Positions 22,987-34,167 of a DNA stretch of 64,000 bases are shown piece after piece (positions within the stretch are counted from its first letter, which is position 1; each line of letters starts with the position of its first letter). The notes beneath the pieces were generated by a model. The model saw only the letters and a program-made list of their open reading frames with translations. It made no database searches and was not told the origin of the DNA. A program made the position numbers and the translations under genes. The DNA is from Mesostigma viride (lineage: Eukaryota > Streptophyta > Mesostigmatophyceae > Mesostigmatales > Mesostigmataceae). The stretch lies in contig RPFO01000082.1 of assembly GCA_009746045.1 (NCBI GenBank), positions 2,759,266 to 2,823,265 on the forward strand. The letters run 5' to 3'.

Positions 22987-24579
22987 TCAACTCCGGCGCG
23001 CCTGTTTCGAGGACGGACCCTCCGCCTCTGCCCCCCCGTGTTGTTCCGCCCGTTTCCGGCTGCCCGGTGGCAGCTGGTGGGGCGGCGGGTGGTAGTACCT
23101 GCAGGGTGTCGGCAGGTTCTCCCGGTCACACTTGCCGTTGAGGAAGTCGTGGCAGACCATCACGTGGCCCTCCGGCGTGAGCCGGACGCTGGGTGCAGGG
23201 TGCGCAAACTTACAGTCAGCAAACGTGCACTGTCCACGCAAAAACTTCTTGCACACCTCACGGACCTCAGGGTTTCCCCCGGACGGGAGCCGGGGCAGGC
23301 CCGCACCCCCCACGAGGCCACCCATTAACCCTCCCGGTAGCTGCAGCCCCCCTGACTGAAGCATGGCTTGGAGGGAATGGAGCGCGGCCGCCTGCGTGGT
23401 CACCGGGTGCGCAAACTTGCAGTCGCTGAACGTGCACTGCCCGCGCATGAACTTGCGACACACCTCTCGATGGTCGGTGGCTTGCGCCCCCATCCCCAGC
23501 GGCCCCACCCCCAGCCCCCCTAGTCCCAGCGCCCCCCCCGGCTGGAGCATCGCCTGCAGGGATTGTGCGGCAGCAAGCGGCGCTGGCGCGCCCACGTGCG
23601 CAAACTTGCAGTCTGAGAAGGAGCATTGGCCGCGCTGGAACTTGCGGCAGACCTCGCGCTGGTCCAGACCGGCGGAGCCAGCCGGAGCCGCGGGGGAAGC
23701 CAGTGACTGGGCCAGCACTGCGCCGGACGACGGGAATAGTGCGGACAACGTCTGGAGAGCCTGCAGGGCGTCCGGTTGCGGCGACTGGTGCCCAGTCCCT
23801 AACAGCCAGGGGTTCCACACCGGTGGCTGGGCAGGAGGGAAGGTCGCGCCTCGGTCTGCCGCTTTGATGAGCTCCGACGCAGCGACTCGCTGGTGGGGGA
23901 GCGGGTGATAGAACCGGCACTTTTCGGGCAGGTTGTCCCTGTGGCAGGCGTCGCGCAGGGAGTCGAGGCAGATGCTGACCACCTGGCGTCCACCTGGCTC
24001 CATGGTGACCCTCACCTCGGGCCCCGCGTGCGCAAACTTGCAGTCGAGGAGGGAGCAGTCGCCCCTCGAAAACTTGCGGCAGATCTCCATGTGGGCGCCC
24101 TTGCCGCCGCCGCGTGGCGGCCCCATGCCGGCAGGCGCGGCGGTACCGATGCCCGGCATCATCATCATCGATGCTATGCTGGCGTCCCAAGAGGAGGGTT
24201 TAGCTCCCGCGCCAGCCATCGAACGACGCGCGAGATCAGCCCCGGACATTTGGTGGTCCAGCGGGTGGTAGAATTTGCAGGGGGTCGGGAGGTGTTCGCG
24301 GTTGCAGCGGCCCGCCAGGTAGTCGCTGCAAATGGAGACCCGACCATCATCTCCAACTTTCACGTAGGGCGGTGTATGAGCGAACTTGCAATCAGCAAGA
24401 TTGCATGCTCCGTTAAGATAATTCCTGCACACTTCCATGCTCTTTGCCCCACCGGATGCAGGAGATGCCGATGTTGAAGGATGTGCTGCCTCTGTAGTCT
24501 GTGGCACGCCCGAGGGCGCGCCTGTCTGAACTAGCGGCAGCTCGCTGGTAGCTGCCGCCATATATGGAGAATAAAGCAT
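22987..24579 (-). CDS. Muscleblind-like protein with eight CCCH zinc fingers
   Basis: A single uninterrupted exon encodes 530 residues. Eight CCCH fingers lie at about residues 51-68, 84-105, 167-184, 204-225, 311-328, 374-391, 443-460 and 476-497. Six have the form C-X7-C-X4-C-X3-H or are close to it (CRKFQRGQCSFSDCKFAH). The even members of the pairs have a longer C-X7-C-X8-C-X3-H spacing (ending CKFYH or CRYYH). Finger pairs 1-2, 3-4 and 7-8 are separated by about 15-25 residues, as in MBNL proteins, while fingers 5 and 6 stand alone. Linkers are Gly/Ala/Pro/Met-rich, and the C-terminus is basic (SRKRAEQ, SKQARRS). Muscleblind proteins bind YGCY-type RNA and control splicing, localisation and stability; RNA binding is inferred here from the fingers. 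ATG 24579 opens the frame, and a second ATG follows at codon 7. Confidence 0.88.
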   Translation of the reverse strand: MLYSPYMAAATSELPLVQTGAPSGVPQTTEAAHPSTSASPASGGAKSMEVCRNYLNGACNLADCKFAHTPPYVKVGDDGRVSICSDYLAGRCNREHLPTPCKFYHPLDHQMSGADLARRSMAGAGAKPSSWDASIASMMMMPGIGTAAPAGMGPPRGGGKGAHMEICRKFSRGDCSLLDCKFAHAGPEVRVTMEPGGRQVVSICLDSLRDACHRDNLPEKCRFYHPLPHQRVAASELIKAADRGATFPPAQPPVWNPWLLGTGHQSPQPDALQALQTLSALFPSSGAVLAQSLASPAAPAGSAGLDQREVCRKFQRGQCSFSDCKFAHVGAPAPLAAAQSLQAMLQPGGALGLGGLGVGPLGMGAQATDHREVCRKFMRGQCTFSDCKFAHPVTTQAAALHSLQAMLQSGGLQLPGGLMGGLVGGAGLPRLPSGGNPEVREVCKKFLRGQCTFADCKFAHPAPSVRLTPEGHVMVCHDFLNGKCDRENLPTPCRYYHPPPHQLPPGSRKRAEQHGGAEAEGPSSKQARRS

Positions 24580-25001
24580 ACAGCTATCCGCGAAATGGTA
24601 ATTAGCGGGACATTAGTGATATAATGATTACGTGCACTATGTTCGTTCTTAGCCAAGGTGAGTTCCTTCGCCTATCATGCTATCCATGCAGCCGATGGTT
24701 CTCAACCTACTGCGACACATGTATATGCCAAGAATGGAAAAACGACACAGATTCATTACTGCACTTATTCCCCATGCTTCACCACTCTTGGCTGTTGGTA
24801 GCACTTAATAACATGAGCGGTCGACACGCTTTCGTCAAGCAGCCAACAACCCCAAGAATTGCTGCAGGATAGGACGCTTTGGGGTGGCTTGCCCGCCATA
24901 ACTGACGCTGAGCAGTTGGATCCCACGCCGGTCATAGCCATAACTGACGCCGAGCAGCAAGCCAGATCACGCCAGAAAACTGGTTGGCACTTGGCAGCAA
25001 C

Positions 25002-25002
<1 letters not shown>

Positions 25003-25052
<50 letters not shown>
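25003..25052. repeat. (CAA)n microsatellite
   Basis: About 16 uninterrupted CAA/ACA triplets. It lies outside any supported coding exon, so the polyglutamine frame across it is not taken as a protein. Confidence 0.9.
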
Positions 25053-25053
<1 letters not shown>

Positions 25054-25333
25054 CTTGGCAGCGAGTAGTTCTAGTTTTGCCAACTCTGATACCGTAGTAA
25101 TGTAGTGATACGTACTGAATGGACTGCGGAGTGCGGAGCCGGAGCACTGTACAAAGCTGGACAGAGAGAGTAGGTACAGATGCAAGCACATACTCATCGT
25201 TCTAAACTTACAGCGTCACGCATGCAAACAGCGAAGGCCATTCTCTTGTAAACATGACGTGTCTTATACCCACGGGCCAGGAAGTATGCACTATGCAGTA
25301 GGCACTATGTACACTAGGTACATACTACAGCCA

Positions 25334-25530
25334 TTCACGCCTGAAGTTGGGTTGGCTTAAGTTGTGTTCACGCCTTAATTTGGGTCGAATAGGATTTCGG
25401 CATTCCGAGTTCAAAGTATTTATCAAAATAGTATGTTTTATTATCATTAGTTCATATTAGTAGAATCATTCAGAATTTAGTAGAATCATTCACGCCTTAA
25501 GTTGGGTTCACGCCTTAAGTTGGGTTGACC
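25334..25530. repeat. TTCACGCCTTAAGTTGGG repeats
   Basis: Four copies of an 18-bp motif, TTCACGCCTTAAGTTGGG or a close variant, start near 25334, 25367, 25489 and 25507; the last two are directly adjacent. The inverse motif occurs near 18200-18225, upstream of IBA57. Function unknown. Confidence 0.6.
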
Positions 25531-26097
25531 CCTCAATAACCTCGAACCCAACCTCGACTGTAATGATTTGTCTGGCGTGACTCAAGTGCCGAGTGCTGAA
25601 GAGTGACGACAGAAAAATCGAGCGCACACCTGGCGCACTAGAAAATCTATTGATTGAGGTGGACGCAAGAAGGCGAGATGCAGAAAAGGTGAGATGGGAG
25701 ATGCAATATATTCACATATTGCGTATAAAGCGGCCGAATTTGTGCGGAACACAGGCGTAGCTACAACAGAACATTTTCTGTACAATTGGTATCACGCGGA
25801 CGATGAGCATGTCTCATCGGTTCGCACTGCATTTACAACAGCTGCGTCCTGCAACTGGCACGCTTCAAATTATGTCAACCGGTGGGGTTTGAAGCCTGAC
25901 CGTCGAGCACATAAATAAGCTTTTTTTTTTTAGATGACGGAAATGGCATCTTTGCATGTGATCCCATCCAGCTGAAAATGCTCCAAATTCTCTGGCGCTG
26001 GCGTATAGTCGTAGCCTACTAAACCTGCAAATGCCTCACGCACACTAGCAGGAGAAAGGTGTCTTTAACTACGTGGTTGACGTCACTGCGCGTCTCC

Positions 26098-27250
26098 ATG
26101 GAAGCTGGAGGGAAACCTTCTGCCTCTTCCCCGTTGCCTGGGTTGCGGACGTTTGCTGAGACGTTTACCTCTCTCGTGCACGGGGAGTTCAACGCAGCGT
26201 TTGCGGACATACAGCTGATGGAGCACATAAACACTGTCGCGCTTCATACTTACACGCAACTGGCGGACAGCGCCGCTGGGCTATCGACGCATCTGCAACG
26301 GCTCCTAACTAAGAGTAAGTTTGCCGTGATCAGCGAGTCGGGACAATGTGGTCCGCAGCTGGATTCCAAACACCTTCTGCGATGCACGTCAGCCAAGTAG
26401 ACTATTGCACGCATCTTTTGCACCACATGCCACGGCCTTTGTGGCGTGTCTTGCGGTATCAGGCAGCTAATTAGGTAAACTTGGGTAATGGCCCATGTGC
26501 TGTAGATGGTTTGGGCTGTCGGCCCCCTCGGGGGTCAATGTTTGCTGAATTGTTGGTTGCACAACCAACCCCCCTATGCCTGTTACTTACTCTCACGCAG
26601 ACGACAAGATTGCTGACACGTGTCAACAGCTGGACGCGGTCGAGGACCTGGTGTCGCGAATTGAGCAGGAAGTAGCCTCTCTCGACCGGGATTCGCGGGA
26701 ACTTGGTACGCATTGGCTGGCATGCCAAAGAAAGTGCATACTGTCGTTATGTCGTGTTTTTCTGCTAGTACAGGTGTCGTTCACTTCCATGTTTTACGGA
26801 TAAAGGGGTGCGCAGCATGCATGACAGCCCACCCCAGCCCCTGCCCTGCCCTTCATGCATATGTGCTACTCTGCAAATGCAAACATGCCAGTGTAGGCCA
26901 TCGTCACAACCTTTGGACGCATCTCACTAGGATAGCACACGCACTTGCTGCCAGGCCAAGTGATCCCATAGTGCACCTAGTACGAACCCTTGTGTACGTT
27001 GGAGGAACCATTGTAAGTGGTTACTGTGTTTTAGGGAGCTTTCACAGCGACACAGTTTTCTTCTAACATGCTAGCTCTGGCTCATGCTCACGGGTACTTA
27101 CTGAAACTTAATTTGCGACATTTTGACGGCGCCGAACTGATGAGATCGCTGTGGTTTGTGTCTTCCTCTGCCCTGTTGCGCTTTACCCTCGGTCCCATCA
27201 CAGAGGCGAGGTGCAAATCCTTGCTGCAGCGCTCCAAGACGAACCCGTGA
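26098..27250 (+). CDS. BLOC1S2: BLOC-1 complex subunit 2 (BLOS2) homologue, 3 exons
   Basis: Exons 26098-26314, 26601-26705 and 27204-27250 join to 122 residues; both introns are phase 1 (donors GTAAGT and GTACGC, acceptors CGCAG and CACAG). The product is small and all-helical, as expected for BLOC1S2 (about 100-145 residues). Exon 2 encodes QQLDAVEDLVSRIEQEVASL followed by DRDSREL, matching the family pattern of an acidic heptad helix ending in LDxYSxxLE. Exon 3 completes it with EARCKSLLQRSKTNP, matching the usual LEARF-type C-terminus. BLOC-1 is a coiled-coil complex that sorts cargo on endosomes and lysosome-related organelles, partly shared with BORC. ATG 26098 is the first methionine in frame. 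The tight match across two splice junctions makes the model convincing. Confidence 0.85.
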
Positions 27251-28129
27251 GCCGAGGCATGCGCATGTGGCCTGTTGGTGCTGAGGCACGCAAATGGCCG
27301 GTTGGGGGATGTGGCCAGCCAGCTGGGCACTGGCTGGTTAACGATCCTTGGGCTGATGGCTGGCCTTGGAACAACAGCTGACAGGGATCGAATACAACAC
27401 CCTCCCACCAACCGTTCTGAGCTAGATGACAGGGAAACGCAGGTGATGTGTAGGGTAGGGTGGCACCCAGAAGACTACATGGCAAGGCTTGTCATGGCTT
27501 GGTTGGTTGTCACTGAAATCGGCTGCTCACCGGTGGCTGGTGCTGCCTAGAGCTAAGGCCGGTTCATTTGTGCGTCTGGCTTGGACCTACAGCACAACAT
27601 GGAGATCCAACATGACTGTGGTAGACAGCCAAGAGGCCAGATAATGAACGGCCAGATGTGCACGCCACAGCTTGTTGTAAAGCCTGACTTTGTAAACCTA
27701 TGTTGGACAGCAGTGACTGCTGCTTATTCGAGTACCTGAGCTCAAACAAGACTACTTGGGAACTTTGCAGCAAACTGTTTGGCACACCACTCGCCTTTGG
27801 GCCAGCTAAGGCCAAGTAACTGATGTTTCCGGGTCAGATTATGTGCACACTCAGGTGTTCCTTACAAGTGAGATGTCCAACGAATGTTGGATGGCGTGGC
27901 ATGGTAAACTACTCGCACAGTGTAGGTCTGACTTGATTTTTACTTTATCAATAAGACCACCATCTGGATGTGCCCTTATTAAACTAAATTAAATTAAATT
28001 ATTTCATGACTCCGTCAAGGGAGATCATAAAGCACGTATCCTCTTGCTGATCGATGGGTGGGGGTGAGCGAAGCCGCGAAACCTATAATAACTAAGCTAG
28101 CTCTAAGCTTTTTCTCCCTTGCCACGAGC
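27251..28129. other. Intergenic region with a short LINE A-type 3' end
   Basis: No gene is seen downstream of BLOC1S2. At about 27975-28110 a minus-strand LINE 3' end is recognisable: an (AAATT)n tail, CATGACTCCGTCAAGGGAG hairpin, then GAAGCCGCGAAACC, which matches the family A 3'UTR. Confidence 0.55.
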
Positions 28130-28420
28130 CACGACATAGCCAATATGCATGGCTGACGGCGGAGCTCATAAATTTCACGTTTGGGCACCAAATTCGGCCG
28201 TTAATATCACAATCGCTTCGTCTTTCTAAGACGCACACGCTGATATATTTTCCCGAAGCTCTCACCCAATATTATGCATGGCCAGCAAACGCTCCTCTGC
28301 GCAACGCAGCCTGGCGGCTGCGCGCTAAGCCCTGAAAATACGTCTGCAGCTCCGGCTAGATGTGCAGCCTCGCCCTCCGGCCCTGAAGGCAGCGGCGCCA
28401 CTAGCCAATTTAATTAATTA
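28130..28420 (+). mobile_element. Family C 5' leader and ORF1 start, fragment
   Basis: The sequence matches the 5' leader of the family C element at 11724-11880 (GGAGCTCATAAATTTCACGT, TCTTTCTAAGACGCAC) and then the first codons of ORF1, with a premature stop. It is cut at about 28420 by the family B tail. Confidence 0.65.
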
Positions 28421-28540
28421 ATTAATTAATTAGACCCGTGCTCCCGTTAATTGGGGAGTCACGGAGCATTAACCCCGATTAATTAACTAATTATTTACAC
28501 TCCTGCTCCCGTTGGGGAGTCACGGAGCATAATTAACCCC

Positions 28541-28885
28541 GATGGATGGATGGATGGATGGATGGATGGATGGATGGATGGATGGATGGATGGATGGATG
28601 GATGGATGGATGGATGGATGGATGGATGGATGGATGGATGGATGGATGGATGGATGGATGGATGGATGGATGGATGGATGGATGGATGGATGGATGGATG
28701 GATGGATGGATGGATGGATGGATGGATGGATGGATGGATGGATGGATGGATGGATGGATGGATGGATGGATGGATGGATGGATGGATGGATGGATGGATG
28801 GATGGATGGATGGATGGATGGATGGATGGATGGATGGATGGATGGATCCAGATGGATGCCGGATGGATGGATGGATGGATGGATG
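28541..28885. repeat. (GGAT)n microsatellite, about 345 bp
   Basis: Nearly pure ATGG/GGAT tetranucleotide repeat with a few interruptions at about 28845-28865. Other family B copies carry only 3-5 units at the same place, just inside the terminal hairpin, so this is a secondary expansion of an element-borne repeat. Open frames in all phases are artefacts. Confidence 0.95.
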
Positions 28886-28948
28886 GGTGCAAACAGTCCT
28901 ACCGGTCTAATCTAACTACATCAGCTACCTACTTGACATCTAACTAAT

Positions 28949-29468
28949 TAATTAATTAATTAATTATCAACATCACTCCGTTGGGAGTAGATGTAGCACA
29001 TAGCCCTGAGATGAAGCCTGGGCATATGGCTTTTAATACATTCTAGGCTACTTCATGCAAGGGTGGGCATGTAAGCTACCCCTGCTCTAGGTGCACCAGG
29101 GCACCCGCACCCTCATGGTCTATCACGCTATGCCCGGGTAAGGGGGGAGCATGCCTGTGAGGGGGAAGATCATCATGGCTATACAAAAAACTAGAGCGTG
29201 GCATCTCAGCAGAGAGCAGCTCTCTGCATGGGCACAGCATTACTAAATAAAACTAGGCATCGTCTGGAGTGTGGCTCATCATAGGCACACATGTACATGA
29301 TTAAATAAAGCGTGTGGCTTAGCTGGAATAGGGCCTCTAGGAGGTGTACATGTACATGGCCACGGTCTATCTATTCTACACTACTACTGCTGTATTCCCC
29401 TAAGCTGGGGCGTCTGGAGTCGCTGGGGCCGCGGGGGTCGCCTGCCAGGGCTTGTGGCCGACGTAGAT
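28949..29468 (-). mobile_element. Family C retroelement, 5'-truncated
   Basis: This 520-bp family C copy (tail, hairpin ACTCCGTTGGGAGT, 3'UTR and the last few ORF1 codons) is flanked by perfect 14-bp repeats GACATCTAACTAAT at 28935-28948 and 29469-29482. Confidence 0.88.
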
Positions 29469-29516
29469 GACATCTAACTAATCAACATCACTAACTACAA
29501 CATCTATCTAAACTAC

Positions 29517-30659
29517 GGATCTAATCGGAAACGCATGCGGCACTTGTCTCTCGCCTTAACCAGGTGGAGGGCAAGTGTGGCGTGCTCCTGAAGAAGCTTG
29601 AGGCCATCACCGCCCACACCGAGGCCCTGGCCACACAGGTCCCCAAGATAGCGGAGCAGACGGCCACCATTGCATCCCAGCCACCCCGGCAGGATGCTGG
29701 CGACCTCCCGCCGCTCTCCTACGCGGACCTGCTGCGGTCAGCGACCGCCTCCACCACCGACGCCATCGCCACAAAGCTCCAGGAGCTGGAGGACCACCGC
29801 CAGGCCCAGCAACGGGAGGTCACCGACCGCGCTCGCCGCGAGTGCCGAGTGGTGCTACGTCGCTTCCCCCAGAAGCCAGGTGAGACGTCAACCTCTCTTG
29901 CTGACGAGCTCAAGAACCAGCTTCTTACCCTCATGGGCCTGGTAGGTGAGGTAGAACTGCGTGGGTGCCACCGCCTTCCCCACTCACGGGACAAGGCGGC
30001 TCCCCCACCAGTCCTACTCACCTGAGGATAAGCAGCGGTTCCTCTCTCGTCGCAAGCGGTTGCACGACCTCACCTGGACGCTGGATGACGACCTCACCCC
30101 CGCTCAGCAACAGCAGCGACGCGACCTGTGGCCGGAATACCTCCGCCATAAGCAGGACCCCCAGAAGCCCAAGGTGTACTGGAGGGGCGGGGACCTGATG
30201 ATCAACCACAAGATGTGGACGCCCCCAGCGGGCTAGAATAGCAATAGCCCTAGCTTGTAACCATTGGCGTCACTGCCGCTAAGGCAGCCATGCCTAGAAT
30301 GTTGCCTCAGTAGCTGTGCCAACACACCTAGTCACGTGCCGCCAACGCACGGTACACAACCAGGGCTCCATAGCCTAGTCCTAGTACAGCCATGCTACGC
30401 CCTGGCTATGTTCAGATTACTTGCCCACGCTCCTTGCTACGATATGCTCACATGGGTCTTATTGCACCCACAGTTTGCCGGATCGTTAGCCTGTCCTTTT
30501 AGCTAGCCGCGCCCGATTGCAGCTGTGGCATGCCTTTGGCATGAAGGAGACTGGGGGTCTCTGCCCTTTCTCCTGTAGTGCACACACAGGGATTAAAAGC
30601 ACTTCGGTGCTCCGTGACTCCCCAACGGGAGCACGAGTTTAATTAATTAATTAATTAAT
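29517..30659 (+). mobile_element. Family D ORF1-only retroelement
   Basis: This 1,143-bp insert is flanked by TATCTAAACTAC (29505-29516 and 30660-30671). It encodes an L1-type ORF1 (about 29540-30236) with KKLEAITAHTEALATQV (helical), CRVVLRRFPQKPGETSTS (start of the RRM-like domain), RGCHRLPHSRDKAAPPPVLL and FLSRRKRLHDLTWTLDDDLT. A deletion just after PPPVLLT shifts the frame; the minus-strand D copy at 33240-33820 retains the missing bases. A 3'UTR of about 400 bp follows directly, then the hairpin shared with family B and a (TTAA)n tail. No ORF2 is present. Confidence 0.82.
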
Positions 30660-30829
30660 TATCTAAACTACATCACGCTACCCTAGGGGAGCTGCATGTC
30701 TGGCGTGCCTCCCGCGGGTTTGCACACGCGGGCGCTTGCCCACAGCCCTGGGGGGGCTCGTTGTCCTCTATGACCTGGGCCCACTTGGCCTTGTCCATAT
30801 CATCTTCTTCCAAATCACGGAGAGGCCTA

Positions 30830-30929
30830 TCAAAGAGACAACCAGCGCAGGCCAGAAATCGGGAGAATCCGGACCATGGTAGCTCGAGCCTGCCGTTATC
30901 TTTTCCGCGTTTTCGAGTCGTTCAGGATG
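30830..30929 (-). mobile_element. 100-bp insertion starting TCAAAGAGACAACCA
   Basis: The insert interrupts family B sequence and is flanked by AGGCCTA at 30823-30829 and 30930-30936. It contains GGCCAGAAATCGGGAGAATC and the stretch around CTCGAGCCTGCCGTTATC, also present at 44430-44530 and 49750-49805. The left end TCAAAGAGACAACCA is the constant end of this dispersed family. Confidence 0.75.
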
Positions 30930-31144
30930 AGGCCTATGCCCGGGCCCATGTCCTCTACGTACTAGCTGTTCTTTGAAGGTTACTACGGGCCTTGTGGCGT
31001 CTAACATCACGGGGCCCGGCCCACGTCAGGAGGTGCCAGCCAGGCTGAGCTGGTCGCAGTCCCGCGGGGGGGGCGCGTGAGGTGTCTACCTGGTTGGTGC
31101 GAGCTAGGTGCCCTACGAGCTGCAGGCCCCGGCCGCTGCTTAAT

Positions 31145-33827
31145 TAATTATTTAATTAATTAATTATTTAATTAAACACGTGCTCCCGTTGGGGAGTCAC
31201 GGAGCACCGAAGTGCTTTTAATCCCTGTGTGTGCACAGCAGGAGAAAGGGCAGAGACCCCCAGTCTCCTTCATTTATTAATTAATTAATTAGACTCGTGC
31301 TCCCGTTGGGGAGTCACGGAGCATTAACCCCGATGGATGGATGGATGGCCGGGTGCAAACAGTCCTAGGTACCGGTCTAGTCTATCTACATCGGCTACAT
31401 ACTACATCTATCTAACAACATTCTAACTACAACATCTATCTAGGCAGCCGCACGCTGCCCTAGGGGGCTATCTGGCGTGCCTCCCACGAGATTGCACACG
31501 CGGGCGCTTCCCCACTGGGGGGGGCTCGTTGTCCTCTATGACCTGGGCCCACTTGGCCTTGTCCATCATCTTCTTCCAAATCACGGAGAGGCCTAGCTAG
31601 GCCCCCCATGTCCTCTACTAGCTGTTCTTTGAAGGTGCGGGCCTTGCGGCGTCTAACATCCCTGGGCCCAGCCCACGTCAGGAGGTGCCGGCCAGGCTGG
31701 GCTGGTCGCAGTCCTGCGGGGGGGGCACGTGAGGTGTCTACCTGGTTGGTGCGAGCTAGGTCAGCCCTACTAGCTGCAGGCGGCGTTGCTTAATGGTGCT
31801 GGTGATATAGGGCATGCCCTGGTGCAGGTCCTCATTGCGGACATGAGCAGCATATCCTACTCTGTAAATGGATCGCAGCATGCTGGTGACCACGCCGTCC
31901 GGCTTGCACGGGCCAGGTCGGCGGTGAGGACCCGTCCACGTCTCGGCTCCATACGTTGAGAACAGGAAGGACGAGGACCTTGAACAGGTCCTGTTTCTCG
32001 ATCTTGCCTGCTGGAGGGGCTTGCGCCACAGGGCCCGGTACTGGCGTAAAGCGTGCCAGGCGAGGGAGATGCGACATGGTCCACATCAACCTCGCAGCTG
32101 GGGAGCAGGCTGCCCAGCAGCTTAACGCGGTCCCGATACAGGACTCGAGAGCCGTCTAGGAGAAAGAGGGGCGGCGGTGGGTTGGTGAGCCCAACCGCCA
32201 GGGCCTCTGTCTTCTTGCTGACCTCAAGCCCCACTGCACGGCGGGCCTCGAGAGCCAGCTAGGCAGTCAAGCCATGTCTGCACATGCTCAGTGTCCTCGA
32301 AGAGGGTGGTGTCGTCTGCGTAGATGATGTCTGCCAGCCGAATCTCCGTGTCCGCACCGCCATGCCAGAATTTGTTAGCAACCTGCACTCCTGGTTCCCT
32401 GCCCACGATGCGGGCAAATCGCTTGCGCGCCTGAATCATTACGTATTCGACAACAATAATGAACACGTAGGGCGACAGCACGCAGCCCTGCCACACACCC
32501 TTCTGTAAAGGGCATGGGGGCGTGGTTAATTCCGTTAGAAGTGCGCACCGAAGTGGTGGACCCTTCATACAGGTGGCGGATGACAGCAATCAGGGGGCGG
32601 GGGATCCGGAACAACTCGAGGATGTCCCGGCATAGCGCAGGCCAGAAAACCGAATCGAAGGCTTTGATGAAGTCCACCAGCACAAGGTGCAAAGGGGACT
32701 CACCAGGCTGAAGGCGTTGCAGTTCCTCCACCAGTCGGCGAGTAGCGAAGAGCGCCTGTACTGTGTTGCGACCTGAACGGAAGCCGTGCTGAGTCTCGCT
32801 GAGGTGACCGTCCAGGGCCGTGCGCAGGCGGTTCAGGATGAGCCGCATAAGAAGCTTGAGGGGGGCACTTTGAATGCACACCCCTCTGTAGTCTCGATCC
32901 TTCATGCCAGAGGCATGCCACAGCTAGCTGCATTCGGGCGCGCTAGCTAGATAAACGGACACGCTAACGATCCGGCAATCTGTGGGTGCAATACTGAGAC
33001 CCATGCATGTGAGCATATCATAACAAGGAGCGTGGGCAAGTAATCTGATCGAAGCCAGGGCGTAGCATCAATGGCTGTACAAGGACTAAGCTAAGGCTAT
33101 GGCTGGTTCATGTACTGTGCGTTAGCGGTGCACGTGACTAGGTATGGTGGCACAGCTAGGCAAATATTCTAAGCATGGCTGCCATGGCGGCAGTGACTAC
33201 CAATGAAGTCAAGCTATATAGGGCTACAAGCTATTCTAGCCCGCTCATGGGGGCGTCCACATCTTGTGGTTGATCATCAGGTCCCCGCCCCTCCAGTACA
33301 TGCACCTTGGGCTCCTGGGCGTCCTGCTTGTGGCGGAGGTATTCAGGCCACAGGTCACGTCGCTGCTCACTGCTGAGCGGGGGTCAGGTCGTCGTCCAGA
33401 GTCCAGGTGAGGTCGTGCAACCGCTTGCGCACGACGAGAGAGGAACCGCTGCTTGTCCTCACGGGAGGGGAAGGTGAGCAGGACTGGTGGGGGAGCCGCC
33501 TTGTCCCGTGAGTGGGGAAGGCGGTGGCACCTGGACGCAGTTCTACCTTACCTGTAGACCAGGCCCATGTCGGGGTAAGGAGCTGGTCCTAATTAAGCTC
33601 GTCGGCAACCTTGGGAGGTTGACGTCTCACCTGGCTTCTGGGGGAAGCGACGCAGCACCACCCGGCAGTCGCGGCGGGCGCGGTCGGTGGCCTCCCAATT
33701 GTTGAGCCTGGCGAAGGTCTTCAAGCTCCTGGAGCTTCGTAGCGATGGCGTCGGTGGTGGAGGCGGTCGCTGTCCGCAGCAGGTCCGCATAGGAGAGCGC
33801 GGGAGATCATTAGCATCCAGCCGGGGT
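31145..33827 (-). mobile_element. Family D ORF1-only retroelement split by a family B copy
   Basis: D sequence at 31145-31273 (tail, hairpin, 3'UTR end) continues at 32898-33827 (3'UTR and ORF1 C-terminal half). The copy is flanked by CGCTGCTTAAT at 31134-31144 and 33828-33838. It retains the ORF1 segment LLTFPSREDKQRF that is deleted in the plus-strand copy, supporting the L1 ORF1p assignment. It is truncated and frameshifted. Confidence 0.8.
31274..32897 (-). mobile_element. Family B LINE, 5'-truncated, inside family D
   Basis: This 1,624-bp copy is flanked by TCCTTCAT at 31266-31273 and 32898-32905, placing it as the innermost layer of this nest. It covers the 3'UTR and most of the reverse transcriptase, with motifs DFIKAFDSVFW, IIYADDTTLF and VWQGCVLSPYVF in shifting frames. 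It carries several small insertions relative to sister copies, including CTAG, CCGG and AATT. Confidence 0.88.
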
Positions 33828-34167
33828 CGCTGCTTAATGGTGCTGGTGATATATGGCATGCCCTGGTAAAGGTCATCATTGCGGCCGGACATGAGCAGCA
33901 TATCCTACTTTGAAAATGGATCGCAGCATGTCAGTGGTGACCGCGCCGTCCAGCTTGCGGGCCAGGTCGGCGGTGAGGGTCCACGTCTCGGCCCCATACG
34001 TGAGAACAGGACGGACGAGGACCAGTTGAACAGGTCCTGTTTCTCGATTTTGCCCAGGGGCTTGTGCCACAGGGCCGGGCGGTACTGGCGTAAAGCGTGC
34101 CAGGCGAGGGAGATGCGATGGTCCACATCCGCCTCGCAGCTGGGAAGCAGGCTGCCCAGCAGCTTGA

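Larger units (their letters stand above)
24580..26097. other. Intergenic region, divergent CCCH gene and BLOC1S2 promoters
   Basis: No clear gene. An ATG-started 74-codon frame (25694-25918, +) has no recognised similarity and may be chance. A 20-bp phrase, GCCATAACTGACGCYGAGCA, occurs twice (about 24895 and 24938). Other contents are a CAA microsatellite and TTCACGCCTTAAGTT repeats, listed separately. Confidence 0.45.
28421..34167 (-). mobile_element. Family B LINE, host of several nested insertions
   Basis: Family B pieces at 28421-28948, 29483-29516, 30660-31144 and 33828-34167 reassemble into one 5'-truncated copy. The joins are exact at GACATCTAACTAAT, TATCTAAACTAC and CGCTGCTTAAT, the duplications left by a family C insertion (28949-29468) and two family D insertions (29517-30659 and 31145-33827). 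The right end is cut by another family C element at AGCAGCTTGA. The subterminal GGAT repeat is expanded here to about 345 bp. Confidence 0.8.

Noticed and set aside
22822-24477. Long open frames on the plus strand opposite the CCCH gene
   Set aside because: They are GC-rich shadows of the coding strand with no finger motifs.
28541-28915. Met-Asp-Gly-Trp repeat protein
   Set aside because: Pure GGAT microsatellite read in all frames.
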